From: Hyphomicrobiales bacterium | GTDB taxonomy: Bacteria; Pseudomonadota; Alphaproteobacteria; Rhizobiales; Beijerinckiaceae | Reading direction: 5' to 3' | Assembly (NCBI GenBank): GCA_900473415.1 | Contig: UCLR01000036.1 | Span: 1 to 64,000 of the forward strand | DNA: 64,000 nt | Position numbers and translations under genes: made by a program | Part shown: piece after piece, positions 26,256 to 35,785 of the stretch | Position numbering within the stretch: the stretch's first letter is position 1 | Layout: each line of letters begins with the position of its first letter | Notes under the pieces: model-generated | The model's input: only the letters and a program-made list of their open reading frames with translations | The model's database searches: none | What the model was told of the DNA's origin: nothing

Positions 26256-27238
26256 AGTCCCAACGCCTTCGCGATTTCCTCGGCCGCGACCGTCGGCGCC
26301 ATCGTCCCCGATGCGACGGCGGCTTCGAGCTCCGGCGTCCGCGCCTTCAGCGCCGGGTCGTGCCGAAGCTTCGCCTGCAGTCGGTCCTGCACCATCGCCC
26401 ACATCCATTTCACGTCTTGCTGGCGGCGCTTGTCGACGATCAGGCCCTTGGCCTCGAAGCGGCTGCGATGCGCTTCGATCTTGGCCCAGAGCGCGTCGAG
26501 CCCTTCACCGGTCAGGCCCGAGATGGTGACGACCGGCGTGCTCCAGAGCGGAGAAGCGGGGGCGAGAATGTGCAGCGCGGCCTTGTATTGCGCCGCCGCC
26601 GCGCGAGCCGGCGTCGCGCCGGGACCGTCGGCCTTGTTGACCGCGATCATGTCGGCAAGCTCGATGATGCCCTTCTTGATGCCCTGCAGCTCGTCGCCGG
26701 CATTGGGCAGCATCAGCACGAGGAAGAAATCGGTGAGATCGGCGACCGCGGTCTCCGACTGCCCGACGCCCACCGTCTCGACCAGGATGACGTCGAAGCC
26801 CGCCGCCTCGCAGAGCAGCATCGTCTCGCGGGTCTTGGCCGCGACGCCGCCGAGCGTGCCGGAGGAGGGGGAGGGGCGGATATAGGCTTGCGGGTCGACG
26901 GCGAGCCGCGCCATGCGGGTCTTGTCGCCCAGGATCGAGCCGCCCGTGCGCGTCGAGGAGGGATCGACCGCGAGCACCGCGACCTTATGGCCCTTGGCCG
27001 TGAGATAGCTGCCAAGTGCGTCGATCGTGGTCGATTTGCCGACGCCCGGCACGCCGGTGATGCCGACGCGGATCGCCTTGCCCGTATGCGGCAACAAGCG
27101 CTGGATCAGCCTCTGCGCCTGCTCGCGATGGTCGGCGCGGCGCGATTCGGCGAGCGTGATCGCGCGTGCCAGCGCCGCCCGCTCGCCGGCGAGGATCGCG
27201 TCGCCGAGGGCGTCGGCAGTCGAGGTCGGGTCGGCCAT
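26252..27238 (-). CDS. meaB: Methylmalonyl-CoA mutase-associated GTPase MeaB
   Basis: A 328-residue G3E-family GTPase. Walker A is GVPGVGKST (residues 62-70), followed by [19 protein letters not shown], the switch region [10 protein letters not shown] and NKADG for guanine specificity. MeaB gates cofactor delivery to, and protects, adenosylcobalamin-dependent methylmalonyl-CoA mutase, whose subunits are encoded at 37-42 kb in this window rather than next to it. The start at 27238 is preferred over one five codons upstream. Confidence 0.95.
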   Translation of the reverse strand: MADPTSTADALGDAILAGERAALARAITLAESRRADHREQAQRLIQRLLPHTGKAIRVGITGVPGVGKSTTIDALGSYLTAKGHKVAVLAVDPSSTRTGGSILGDKTRMARLAVDPQAYIRPSPSSGTLGGVAAKTRETMLLCEAAGFDVILVETVGVGQSETAVADLTDFFLVLMLPNAGDELQGIKKGIIELADMIAVNKADGPGATPARAAAAQYKAALHILAPASPLWSTPVVTISGLTGEGLDALWAKIEAHRSRFEAKGLIVDKRRQQDVKWMWAMVQDRLQAKLRHDPALKARTPELEAAVASGTMAPTVAAEEIAKALGL

Positions 27239-27346
27239 GGCGCCAGTTAGCAAGTCCGGCGCGGGGGCGACAAGGCGTCGATTGCTTCATCGCTGTGTCA
27301 TGTACGCATCTTGAAGATTTGGGGCGGTGGTGGAACGAGTTGGCTG

Positions 27347-28510
27347 ATGACGAGCGTGGCTGAGCGATTTCGGGTTTTCGCGCTGGTGCTGCTGGCGCCG
27401 CTGGCGCTCGCCGCCTGCGCGACGCCGCGTACGCTGGTGGTGAGCCAGGCACCCGCCACCGATGTCGCCGGCAAGGTCGAGATCTATGTAGCCACGACAC
27501 GCCAGCCGGCGGCGGAGCCCGTCTATTTCAACGGCGAGCGCGTCACCAGGCTCTCCTTTGCCCGGCTCGACATCACCGTGCCGCGGAACCACAAGGCCGG
27601 CGAGCTGGAGCTGCCTGACTCAGGGCCCGGCGATCCGGCGAAGCATTTCACCGCAACCCATGTCCAGCGGCTCGACCTCGCTCCCGTCATCGCCGATGTC
27701 CGCCGCGAGATCATGCGCCGACCGCCCAACCAACGCGACGTGCTCGTCTTCGTCCATGGCTACAACACCAATTTCGCGGACGCCGCCTATCGCTTCGCCC
27801 AGATCGTCTACGATTCCGGCTTCAAGGGCGTGCCGGTGCTGTTCAGCTGGCCCTCGCGCGGCGAGTTGCTGGCTTACCCCTATGACCGCGAAAGCGCCTA
27901 CTTCTCGCGTGATTTCCTCGAGGCGAATTTGCGCGGCATCACCCGCGACATCGGCCCGGGCCGGATGGACATCCTCGCTCATTCGATGGGCACGATCCTG
28001 ACGCTCGAAACCCTGCGTCAGGCGACGATCCGCGGCGACGGCACCTTCGGCGGCAAGCTGCGCGACGTGATGCTCGCCGCGCCCGACGTCGACCTCGATG
28101 TGTTCAAGACGCTGATGTACGTGATCCGGCGGCCCGTGACCGTCTTCGTCTCCGCCGATGACCGCGCGCTCGATTTCTCCAGGCGCTTCGCGGGCGACAA
28201 GACGCGCCTCGGCGCCGTCTCGGCCAAGGATACCGAGACAATCGCCGATCTGGAGAAGCGCGGCGCGCGGATCATCGACCTGTCGGAGATTTCATCCAGC
28301 GACAGTCTCAACCACGCCAAGTTCGCGGCCTCGCCGCGGGTCGTGCAGCTGATCGGCGAGCGGCTGCGGCAGGACAAGGGCATCGGCTTCGCCGGGCCGC
28401 AATTCGGCGACAAGCTCGGCGACGTCGCCGGAGGCGTGGTCGGCGCGGTCGGCTCGACCGTGGGCCTCGTCGTGACGGCCCCGATCACCGTCCTTTCTGG
28501 CGGGCGTTGA
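27347..28510 (+). CDS. DUF900 alpha/beta hydrolase lipoprotein
   Basis: A 387-residue lipoprotein with a lipobox LAAC near residue 24 after a hydrophobic stretch. The hydrolase domain has VLVFVHGYNTNF, the nucleophile motif AHSMGT and LAAPDVDLDVF, as in the DUF900/lipase-like family. A Gly-rich hydrophobic C-terminus (GGVVGAVGSTVGLVVTAP) may touch the membrane. The upstream TTG start at 27311 is rejected. A paralogue follows directly. The substrate is unknown; outer-membrane or periplasmic anchoring is expected. Confidence 0.88.
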   Translation: MTSVAERFRVFALVLLAPLALAACATPRTLVVSQAPATDVAGKVEIYVATTRQPAAEPVYFNGERVTRLSFARLDITVPRNHKAGELELPDSGPGDPAKHFTATHVQRLDLAPVIADVRREIMRRPPNQRDVLVFVHGYNTNFADAAYRFAQIVYDSGFKGVPVLFSWPSRGELLAYPYDRESAYFSRDFLEANLRGITRDIGPGRMDILAHSMGTILTLETLRQATIRGDGTFGGKLRDVMLAAPDVDLDVFKTLMYVIRRPVTVFVSADDRALDFSRRFAGDKTRLGAVSAKDTETIADLEKRGARIIDLSEISSSDSLNHAKFAASPRVVQLIGERLRQDKGIGFAGPQFGDKLGDVAGGVVGAVGSTVGLVVTAPITVLSGGR

Positions 28511-28630
28511 TGTCGCCTTGCTGCAACGCTTCGCCTTTCGATGTGGCTGGCGGTAGAATTGCCGCATTCTGGCCGCGTTGGCCTGCCCTTAAGGCGAAGC
28601 TGGCCAATTCGGCCTCTCTCGAATCATCGG

Positions 28631-29647
28631 ATGCCTGACCTCATGCCCGTCACGAGGCGCGATTTCTCCTGCCGTTCGCTGGTGCTGGCAGCGCTGCTGC
28701 CGGTGGCGCTCGGAGCCTGTGCGCAGAGCGAGGCGAGCGTCTCGCCCTTCTCCGAGCCGGAGCGGGCGGATGCCTCGGCGCTCGGCAAGGAGCCGCGCCT
28801 CCTGGTGATGACCACCCGCAACGCAACGGGCAACACGCCGCCGTATTTCGGCACCGACCGCGGCCCGCTGACCTTCGCCGAGATCAAGCTCGACCCGCCC
28901 GGTCGCGGCATCGCCGGCCGCGTCTCCTCCGCCGTCAGCGGCGACTGGGCGGTGCTCGGCGCGGCGCGCGAGACCAGCCGCGACGCGACGCAGGCCTTTT
29001 CGCAGGCCGTGAACGGCCGCGACGTGCTGCTCTATATCCACGGCTTCAACGAGAGCTTCGAATCCGCCGCGCGCAGCGCCGGTCAGCTCTCGCATGCGCT
29101 CGAGTTCCAGGGTCGCACCGCACTGTTCACTTGGCCCTCCGGCGGCAAGCTCTTCGACTACGCCTATGACCGGGAAAGCGCGCTCTGGTCCCGCGAGGGC
29201 TTCGTCCAGACCCTGCAGGCGCTGGTCGCCAATCCGACCGTCGGACGCATCCACATCGTCGCCCATTCGATGGGCACCTTCCTGACGCTGGAAGGCCTGC
29301 GCGAATTGCGCGGTTCCGAGGATGTGTACGCCCGCATCGGCTCGGTCGTGCTGGCTTCGCCCGACGTCGACATCGATGCCTTCGAGCAGACGGTGAAGAA
29401 GCTCGGCTCGTTGGCCCGGCGCATGACCGTCATCATCGATCCGGGCGATCGGGCGCTCGCGCTCTCCGCCCGTATCGCCGGCGGCGTGGCGCGCGCCGGT
29501 GCGGCCGATCGCTCGCGGCTGGAAGCGCTGGGCGTGCGCGTGGCCGACACCTCGGGCCGCGGCTGGAGCATGCTGCGCCACGACCTGTTCCTGTCGAACA
29601 GCGAGGTCACGCAGGTCGTGCGCCGCGCGATGGATCGCGGCGTCTGA
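28631..29647 (+). CDS. DUF900 alpha/beta hydrolase lipoprotein, tandem paralogue
   Basis: A 338-residue paralogue of the preceding gene. Its N-terminus has a twin-arginine-like motif (VTRRDFSCRSLVLAA) ahead of a lipobox (ALGAC), suggesting a Tat-exported lipoprotein. LLYIHGFNESF, AHSMGTFL and VLASPDVDIDAF match the first copy, while the Gly-rich tail of the first copy is missing. Starts at 28631 and 28643 are both possible. It converges on the Lrp gene: the two stop codons are directly adjacent. Confidence 0.87.
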   Translation: MPDLMPVTRRDFSCRSLVLAALLPVALGACAQSEASVSPFSEPERADASALGKEPRLLVMTTRNATGNTPPYFGTDRGPLTFAEIKLDPPGRGIAGRVSSAVSGDWAVLGAARETSRDATQAFSQAVNGRDVLLYIHGFNESFESAARSAGQLSHALEFQGRTALFTWPSGGKLFDYAYDRESALWSREGFVQTLQALVANPTVGRIHIVAHSMGTFLTLEGLRELRGSEDVYARIGSVVLASPDVDIDAFEQTVKKLGSLARRMTVIIDPGDRALALSARIAGGVARAGAADRSRLEALGVRVADTSGRGWSMLRHDLFLSNSEVTQVVRRAMDRGV

Positions 29648-30106
29648 TCAGATCGGCGGCAGGCCTGAACGCTTCTTGATGGTCGCCAGCGCGAAGTTGG
29701 ACTCGACCGACTGGATGCATTTGAGCTTCGTCATCTTCTGCTTCAGGAAGCGCTCATAGCCCTCGATGCCGTCGGTGACGACGCGCAGCAGATAGTCTTG
29801 CGTACCGGTCATCAGGTAGCATTCGGCCACCTCGCTCCAGTTCTCGACCGCCTTCTCCAACTCGGTGATATGCTCCTGGTTCTGCTGGATCAGGCGCACC
29901 GAGACGAAGACGCTGAAGGGAAGGCCATAGGCCTTCGGGTCGACGACGGCCGTATAGCCCTGGATGACGCCGCTCTCCTCCAGCCGCTTTAGGCGGCGCA
30001 GGCAGGGCGTCGGCGAGAGGCCGACTCGCTGCGACAGGTCCTGGTTGGTGATCCGTCCGTCCTCGCGCAAAACGGCGAGGATGCGGCGGTCGATCGTATC
30101 GAGCAT
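29648..30106 (-). CDS. Lrp/AsnC family transcriptional regulator
   Basis: A 152-residue full-length Lrp-type regulator. Residues 1-60 form the helix-turn-helix (DTIDRRILAVLREDGRITNQ, SQRVGLSPTPCLRRL) and the remainder is the RAM effector domain (ECYLMTGTQDYLLRVV). The start at 30106 follows GGAG. A start four codons earlier lacks a ribosome-binding site. It is divergent from the PLP-dependent sulfur enzyme gene, the arrangement seen for mdeR-mdeA, so it probably controls that gene in response to an amino acid. Confidence 0.93.
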   Translation of the reverse strand: MLDTIDRRILAVLREDGRITNQDLSQRVGLSPTPCLRRLKRLEESGVIQGYTAVVDPKAYGLPFSVFVSVRLIQQNQEHITELEKAVENWSEVAECYLMTGTQDYLLRVVTDGIEGYERFLKQKMTKLKCIQSVESNFALATIKKRSGLPPI

Positions 30107-30115
30107 GATATGCTC
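30101..30115. promoter_or_regulatory. Lrp-like palindromic operator over the regulator start codon
   Basis: GAGCATGATATGCTC is a perfect dyad with 6-bp arms. It agrees with about 11 of 15 positions of the E. coli Lrp consensus YAGHAWATTWTDCTR and covers the start of the Lrp gene, which would suit autorepression. Confidence 0.45.
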
Positions 30116-30253
30116 CATGAAAGGCCATATTGAGCAGGAAGCTCCATCGGAGACTGTAGGGCGAGCCTCATCGACCAAGCAATGCCGTCCTAGTGAGATT
30201 ATTCTGAGCGTCCAGAGACCGGCCGGCGCCGCAGCCACGCAAGGGAGAAGTCC

Positions 30254-31537
30254 GTGAGCCAAGACAGCTATCACAAGGACCGGATCGCCAATCGCCGGCT
30301 GCATCCCGAGACGCTGATGATGGGCTTCGGCTATTCGCCGGCCATGTCGGAGGGCTCGCTCAAGCCGCCGGTCTTCCTGACCTCGACTTTCGTCTTCGAG
30401 AACGCCCAGCAGGGCAAGGACTTCTTCGATTTCACCTCAGGGCGGCGCCAGCCGAAAGCTGGCGAGAAGCCGGGATTGGTCTACTCGCGCTTCAACCATC
30501 CCAACATGGAGATTCTCGAGGATCGCCTCGCGATCTGGGACGAGGCTGAGAAATGCGCTGTCTTCGCCTCTGGCATGGCGGCGATCGCCACGACCTGCTT
30601 CGCGTTCCTGCGCCCGGGCGACACGATCCTGCACTCGCGCCCGCTCTACGGCGGCACCGAGACCCTGCTCAAGAACCAGATGGGCGCCTTCGGCATCACG
30701 CCCTTCGGCTTCACCGACGGGCTCGATGTCGAGCAGATGCGCAAGGTCGCCAAGGAGGCCGCTGCCAAGGGGCGCGTCGCGATGATCCTGGTCGAGACGC
30801 CGGCCAACCCGACCAACGGCCTCGTCGACCTCGCTGCCTGCAAGGCCATCGCCGATGAGCTGGAGAAGTCGCAGGGGCATCGCCCGCCTGTCGTCGTCGA
30901 TAACACGCTGCTCGGCCCGAAATACCAGAAGCCGCTCAAGCTCGGGGCGGATCTCACCCTGCTCTCGCTGACCAAATATGTCGGCGGCCATTCCGACCTC
31001 GTCGGCGGTTCGATCAGCGGCTCGGAAGCGCTGGTGCGGCAGGTCAAGAGCTGGCGCGGCTCGCTGGGCACGCAAGCAGACCCGAATTCCTGCTGGATGC
31101 TGATGCGCTCACTTGAAACACTCGACATCCGCATGAGCCGCGCTAACGAGAACGCCCGCCTCGTGGCCGAGTACCTGGAGAGCCATCCGAAGGTGGCGAA
31201 GGTCCACTATCTCGGCAATCTCAAGAACGGCGATCCGCGCAAGGCGGTCTTCGACCGGCAATGCCTCGAGCCGGGCTCGACCTTCGCCTTCGACGTCAAG
31301 GGCGGCGAGAAGGAAGCCTTCGCCCTGCTCGACAACCTGCAGATCATGAAGTTGGCCGTCAGCCTCGGCGGCACCGAGACGCTGGTCTCGCATCCGGCGG
31401 CGATGACTCATTCGGGCGTGGCGAAGGAGCTGCGTGAGGAGATCGGCCTCACCGACGCGCTGATCCGCATCTCGGTCGGCATCGAGAATATCGAGGATCT
31501 GATCTCGGATCTGGCGCAGGGTTTCGAGGCGGTGTGA
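30254..31537 (+). CDS. Cystathionine gamma-synthase/methionine gamma-lyase family enzyme
   Basis: A 427-residue PLP enzyme of the Cys/Met metabolism family. The cofactor lysine is Lys241 in LLSLTKYVGGHSD, and YSRFNHPNMEILEDRLA, FASGMAAIA and VSLGGTETLVSHPAAMTHS are family blocks. The start is GTG with AAGGGAGA upstream. The divergent Lrp gene points to amino-acid-induced catabolism, favouring methionine gamma-lyase or a related lyase over biosynthetic cystathionine gamma-synthase. Sequence alone does not settle the exact reaction. Confidence 0.9.
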   Translation: MSQDSYHKDRIANRRLHPETLMMGFGYSPAMSEGSLKPPVFLTSTFVFENAQQGKDFFDFTSGRRQPKAGEKPGLVYSRFNHPNMEILEDRLAIWDEAEKCAVFASGMAAIATTCFAFLRPGDTILHSRPLYGGTETLLKNQMGAFGITPFGFTDGLDVEQMRKVAKEAAAKGRVAMILVETPANPTNGLVDLAACKAIADELEKSQGHRPPVVVDNTLLGPKYQKPLKLGADLTLLSLTKYVGGHSDLVGGSISGSEALVRQVKSWRGSLGTQADPNSCWMLMRSLETLDIRMSRANENARLVAEYLESHPKVAKVHYLGNLKNGDPRKAVFDRQCLEPGSTFAFDVKGGEKEAFALLDNLQIMKLAVSLGGTETLVSHPAAMTHSGVAKELREEIGLTDALIRISVGIENIEDLISDLAQGFEAV

Positions 31538-31548
31538 GGGGCGGGGTC

Positions 31549-31642
31549 GTCATGCTCGGGCTTGAGCCGAGCATCTCTAAGGCCAGTGCGCTCTGGTCCT
31601 CAGTTTCTCGGGTCTGGGCTTCGCTTCGCCCGAGAATGACGG
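31549..31642. repeat. Palindromic intergenic repeat, family A (long copy)
   Basis: Ends GTCATGCTCGGG and CCCGAGAATGACGG are inverted. Two internal dyads (GCTCGG/CCGAGC and TTCTCGGG/CCCGAGAA) make it a double hairpin. A similar copy is at 45578-45671. Confidence 0.75.
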
Positions 31643-31648
31643 TACGCC

Positions 31649-32386
31649 CTAGACCCCAACCCGCCCCCAGCCCGGCAGCTTCAGCGCCGGGCTGCGCAAA
31701 TCCAGCCCGGCGACGAGGCCGAGCAGGTTGATCTCGACGCCCTCGACCCAGCCGACGGTCACGCCCGCCAGCCCGTAGAGCGAGGCCTGGACGCCAGTGC
31801 GGCTGGCGGTCAGCCCCGCGAAGACGCCGTCGGCGCGCCAGTCCTTGCCGATTGCGGTGGGAGGCAGGGCCTGCCGGAGCTCCGGCACGTCAGCCAGCAC
31901 ATGCTGGACGAAGCTGTTCGAGTTTGGGCCGGGCCAGGCGAGATAGCTGCCGGGGTTGGAATAGGCATAGCTCGCCACCCCCGCGCGGACGCGCGGGATC
32001 AGTCGCTCGGCCGGCTCTCCCCTGATCTCGGCCACCAGCTCCGGCGTGTTGCCGAACCAGCGGCCATCGGCCTCGCGATGGTTGACCCGGACCGGAGCGC
32101 CCCAGCCAACGACGTCGAAGCGCGTATAGGCGCTGGCGCCGCGCTCCTTCACCACGATCCAGGAATGATGCGCGAAGATGCCGCGCCAGCGTCCGACGCG
32201 CGCGGCGAAGAGATGCACCGTCGCCTCGGGCTCGATTCCGGCCGCGGGCAGGAGCCTCGCGCTCGACCAGTCGGCGCGGCGCCAGTCCGGCGCATGCGTC
32301 TGCCAGATCCACCAGCCCGCATGGGTCGCGAGCGGCAACAGGAAGGCGAGGAGGAAGAACAGCAGGAAGCGGCGCAGGACACGCAT
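31649..32386 (-). CDS. DUF3750 domain protein
   Basis: A 245-residue protein with one N-terminal membrane segment (FLLFFLLAFLLPLATHAGWWIW, shown here to residue about 27). The rest is soluble, with FAHHSWIVVK, RFDVVGWG and YLAWPGPNSNSFVQHV, blocks known from DUF3750 proteins. The His and the PGPNSN block look like an active site, but no activity is established. The start is uncertain: 32386 lacks a clear ribosome-binding site and 32434 is an alternative. Convergent with the sulfur enzyme gene. Confidence 0.8.
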   Translation of the reverse strand: MRVLRRFLLFFLLAFLLPLATHAGWWIWQTHAPDWRRADWSSARLLPAAGIEPEATVHLFAARVGRWRGIFAHHSWIVVKERGASAYTRFDVVGWGAPVRVNHREADGRWFGNTPELVAEIRGEPAERLIPRVRAGVASYAYSNPGSYLAWPGPNSNSFVQHVLADVPELRQALPPTAIGKDWRADGVFAGLTASRTGVQASLYGLAGVTVGWVEGVEINLLGLVAGLDLRSPALKLPGWGRVGV

Positions 32387-32589
32387 CTGAAAGCTATGTG
32401 CAGGACCGCGCGAGGCGGCAAGCACCGAGCCCATCACGCTTGCGTCAGCCGGCGCGGGCCCGCCGAGGGAGCCTATGCCGCCGCTTCCTTGTGAGCGCGT
32501 ATCCGACCGCCTCTGATCGCGGTTGATGCCGGGGGGAAAGCTGGTAGCGTGCGCGCGCCTGAGCTTGATGGAGGGGAAGATTGGGTAAG

Positions 32590-33693
32590 ATGACGACACG
32601 ACTGACCGGGGCGATTGCGGCCTGTGCGATCGGGCTTGGACTGCTGGCGGCGCCGGCCGTTGCGCAGGACAAGCAGCTGCGCATCTTCAACTGGTCGGAC
32701 TATGTCGATCCGGAGGTGCTGGACGCCTTCAAGAAGGAAACCGGCATCACGGTCGTCTACGACACCTTCGATCAGATGGAGACGGTTGAGACCAAGCTGC
32801 TCGCCGGCAAGACCGGATACGACCTCATCGTCGTCACCGCCTCCTTCCTGCCGCGCCATATCCCGCTCGGCCTCTACCAGCCGGTCGACAAGGACAAGGC
32901 GCCCAACCTCAAGAACCTCTGGCCCGAGATCCAGAAGCGTCTCGACAAGTATGATCCCGGCAACAAATACGCCGTGAACTACATGTGGGGCACGACCGGG
33001 ATCGGCTACAACGTCGCCAAGATCAAGGAACGGCTCGGCCCCGATGCGGTGATCGACAGCTGGAAGATCGTCTTCGAACCGGACCAGCTCAAGAAGCTCT
33101 CCAACTGCGGCGTGCATGTGCTCGATGCGGTCGAGGAGATGTTCCCGGCGGCGCTGCGCTATCTCGGCCTCAATCCCGATTCCAAGAACGAGGCTGATCT
33201 CAACAAGGCCGGCGAGCTGCTGCGCAAGATCCGCCCGCACATCCAGAAGTTCCATTCGTCAGAATACATCAATGCGCTGGCGAACGGCGACATCTGCCTC
33301 GCCGTCGGCTACTCCGGTGACATCCTCCAGGCCAAGAAGCGCGCCGAGGAGGCCAAGAACAACGTCCAGATCGCCTATTCCATCCCGAAGGAAGGCGCGC
33401 TGATGTGGTTCGACTCCTTCGTGATCGCGAAGGATGCCGGCAATGTCGATGCTGCGCTGAAATTCATCGACTTCGTCAACCGCCCCGCCATGGCCGCGAA
33501 GAACTCCGACTTCATCCAGTACGCCAACGGCAACCTCGCCTCGAAGCCGCTGCTCTCGGCGGCGGTGCGCGGCAACCCGGGCATCTACCCCTCGGATGAG
33601 GTGATGGGGCGGCTCTATACGATCACACCCTACGACCAGAAGTCCCAGCGGGTGGTCAACCGGCTCTGGACGCGCGTCAAGACCGGAAAATGA
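32590..33693 (+). CDS. potF: Polyamine (putrescine) ABC transporter substrate-binding protein
   Basis: A 367-residue periplasmic binding protein of the PotD/PotF family. A signal peptide covers about residues 1-26 (cleavage after AVAQ). LRIFNWSDYVDPEVL opens the mature protein, and TGYDLIVVTASFLPR and MWGTTGIGYNV are typical. First gene of a four-gene operon with 4-bp overlaps. An in-frame TTG at 32581 has the better spacing from GGAGGGG, so the true start may be three codons earlier. Substrate assigned from family; spermidine remains possible. Confidence 0.93.
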   Translation: MTTRLTGAIAACAIGLGLLAAPAVAQDKQLRIFNWSDYVDPEVLDAFKKETGITVVYDTFDQMETVETKLLAGKTGYDLIVVTASFLPRHIPLGLYQPVDKDKAPNLKNLWPEIQKRLDKYDPGNKYAVNYMWGTTGIGYNVAKIKERLGPDAVIDSWKIVFEPDQLKKLSNCGVHVLDAVEEMFPAALRYLGLNPDSKNEADLNKAGELLRKIRPHIQKFHSSEYINALANGDICLAVGYSGDILQAKKRAEEAKNNVQIAYSIPKEGALMWFDSFVIAKDAGNVDAALKFIDFVNRPAMAAKNSDFIQYANGNLASKPLLSAAVRGNPGIYPSDEVMGRLYTITPYDQKSQRVVNRLWTRVKTGK

Positions 33694-34886
33694 GCGGTTC
33701 CGGCCAGGGCGCAGGCATCATGAAGAAGAGCTCGCCGGGCAGCGTGCGCCGCGCCTTCCAGCCCTGGAACGACCCGGCGGCGAAGCCACTGGTCGAGTTC
33801 CGGGGCGTGACCCGGCGCTTCGGCGAGGTCACGGCCGTCCGCGACCTCTCGCTCTCGCTCTACCGCAGAGAGTTCTTCGCGCTGCTGGGACCTTCCGGCT
33901 GCGGCAAGACCACGCTGATGCGCATGCTCGCCGGCTTCGAGACGCCGGACGAGGGCGCGATCCTGCTTGACGGGCAGGACGTCACCGGCGTCCCACCGCA
34001 TCTGCGCCCCGTCAACATGATGTTCCAGTCCTATGCGCTGTTCCCGCACCTCACGGTGGCCGGAAACATCGCCTACGGGCTGAAGCGCGAGGGGCTGCCC
34101 CGCGCCGAGATCGACGGGCGGGTCGGCGAGATGCTGGAGCTGGTCAAGCTCTCCGGGCTCAGCGGGCGCAAGCCGCATCAGCTATCAGGTGGCCAGCGCC
34201 AGCGCGTCGCGCTCGCCCGCTCGCTGGCCAAGCGGCCGAAGCTGCTGCTGCTCGACGAGCCGATGGCAGCGCTCGACAAGAAGCTGCGCGAGCAGACCCA
34301 GTTCGAGCTGATGGACCTGCAGAGCGAATTGGGCCTGACCTTCATGGTCGTCACGCACGACCAGGATGAGGCGATGACCATGGCCGACCGCATGGCGGTG
34401 ATGGATCACGGCCGGCTCGTCCAGATCGGTCCGCCGGACGTGATCTACGAGGCGCCGGCGAGCCGCCACGTCGCGGAGTTCGTCGGCGACATCAACATCT
34501 TCGAGGGGCGGGCTGAGGCGATCGACGGCGAGCTCGTCCGGGCTGAGGTGCCGCTGGTCGGCACGGTGGAGCTCGACGAGGAGGCGCCGAGCCTGAAGCC
34601 GGGCGATCCGCTGGTCATCGGCATCAGGCCCGAGAAGATCGAGATCAGCCATGACGAGCCGGGCCAGGCGGTCAACAAGGTCGCCGGCGAGATCTGGGAT
34701 ATCGGCTATCTCGGCGATTTCACCATGATCCAGGTGATGCTCGGCCAAGATACCCAGGGCGAGGGCGGCAAGCTCGTCAAGGTCGCGCTCGCCAACCGCA
34801 CCCGTCGGCTGGCGCGGCCCTTCGCCTGGGAGGACGAGGTCTGGCTCTCCTGGGATGTCGAGGCTGGGCTGGTGCTGCCGCCATGA
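33690..34886 (+). CDS. potG: Polyamine ABC transporter ATPase
   Basis: A 398-residue ABC ATPase. Walker A is GPSGCGKTT (about 68-76), the Q-loop is MMFQSYALFPH, the signature is LSGGQRQRVALARSL and Walker B is LLLLDEPMAALD, with the switch His in VVTHDQDEA. A TOBE domain fills the C-terminus (GIRPEKIEIS). The start overlaps the potF stop by 4 bp. Energises putrescine import through PotHI. Confidence 0.96.
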   Translation: MSGSGQGAGIMKKSSPGSVRRAFQPWNDPAAKPLVEFRGVTRRFGEVTAVRDLSLSLYRREFFALLGPSGCGKTTLMRMLAGFETPDEGAILLDGQDVTGVPPHLRPVNMMFQSYALFPHLTVAGNIAYGLKREGLPRAEIDGRVGEMLELVKLSGLSGRKPHQLSGGQRQRVALARSLAKRPKLLLLDEPMAALDKKLREQTQFELMDLQSELGLTFMVVTHDQDEAMTMADRMAVMDHGRLVQIGPPDVIYEAPASRHVAEFVGDINIFEGRAEAIDGELVRAEVPLVGTVELDEEAPSLKPGDPLVIGIRPEKIEISHDEPGQAVNKVAGEIWDIGYLGDFTMIQVMLGQDTQGEGGKLVKVALANRTRRLARPFAWEDEVWLSWDVEAGLVLPP

Positions 34887-35785
34887 GTGCGGCTGCTTCC
34901 GCCAAGCGCCTCGGGCGGCTGGTCGTCGCGGTGCCCTATCTCTGGCTCGTGCTCTTCTTCCTGGCCCCCTTCGCCATCGTGCTGCGCATGGCCTTCTCGC
35001 AGTCCGCGATGGCCCTGCCGCCCTACGCGCCGCATTGGGCAGGGCTCGGCCAGATCGGTGATTTCCTCTCCCAGCTCGATTTCGAGAATTTCAGGCTGCT
35101 GGGGGACGATGCGCTCTATTGGGAGAGCTATCTCTATTCGCTGCGCATTGCGGGGCTGACCACGATCTTCGCGCTCGCGATCGGCTATCCGCTCGCCTAT
35201 GCGATGGCGTCGGCTCCGTCGCGCTGGCGCGGCGTGCTGCTCGTCTTCGTCATCCTGCCGTTCTGGACCTCGTTCCTGATCCGCGTCTACGCCTGGATCG
35301 GCATCCTGCGGCCCGAGGGGCTGCTTGATGCGGGCTTGAGCCTGCTCGGTATCGAGGGCGAGCCGCTGCGGCTGCTCAATACCGAGACGGCGGTGCTGCT
35401 CGGCATGGTCTATTCCTACCTGCCTTTCATGGTGCTGCCGCTCTTCGCCACGCTGGAGAAGCTCGATCGCGGCCTGCTCGAAGCCGCCGCCGATCTGGGG
35501 GCTACGCCGCTCAAGGCCTTCCTGACCGTGACCCTGCCGCTCTCGCTGCCGGGCGTCCTCGCGGGCTCGGCGCTGGTCTTCATCCCGGCTGTCGGCGAGT
35601 TCGTCATCCCGGACCTGCTCGGCGGCCCGGACACCAATATGATCGGCAAGGTGCTCTGGAACGAGTTCTTCTCCAATCGCGACTGGCCGCTCGCCTCGGC
35701 CGTGGCGGTCGTGCTGCTCGTCGTGCTGGTGCTGCCGCTCGTCCTGCTCCAGCGGGCGCGACTGCGGCGGGAGATGGCGGCATGA
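34883..35785 (+). CDS. potH: Polyamine ABC transporter permease
   Basis: A 300-residue inner-membrane permease with about six helices. The coupling (EAA) loop is ready to see in LLEAAADLGATPLKAFLTVTLPLSLPG, shown in the second half (about 200-225). It follows potG with a 4-bp overlap. The N-terminal large periplasmic loop (FSQSAMALPPYAPHW onwards) is a PotB/PotH trait. Confidence 0.95.
   Translation: MSAAASAKRLGRLVVAVPYLWLVLFFLAPFAIVLRMAFSQSAMALPPYAPHWAGLGQIGDFLSQLDFENFRLLGDDALYWESYLYSLRIAGLTTIFALAIGYPLAYAMASAPSRWRGVLLVFVILPFWTSFLIRVYAWIGILRPEGLLDAGLSLLGIEGEPLRLLNTETAVLLGMVYSYLPFMVLPLFATLEKLDRGLLEAAADLGATPLKAFLTVTLPLSLPGVLAGSALVFIPAVGEFVIPDLLGGPDTNMIGKVLWNEFFSNRDWPLASAVAVVLLVVLVLPLVLLQRARLRREMAA

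Noticed and set aside
27311..27346. TTG start extending the first DUF900 lipoprotein
   Set aside because: The extension would place 12 Gly/Trp-rich residues before the signal peptide; the ATG at 27347 gives a normal lipoprotein signal.
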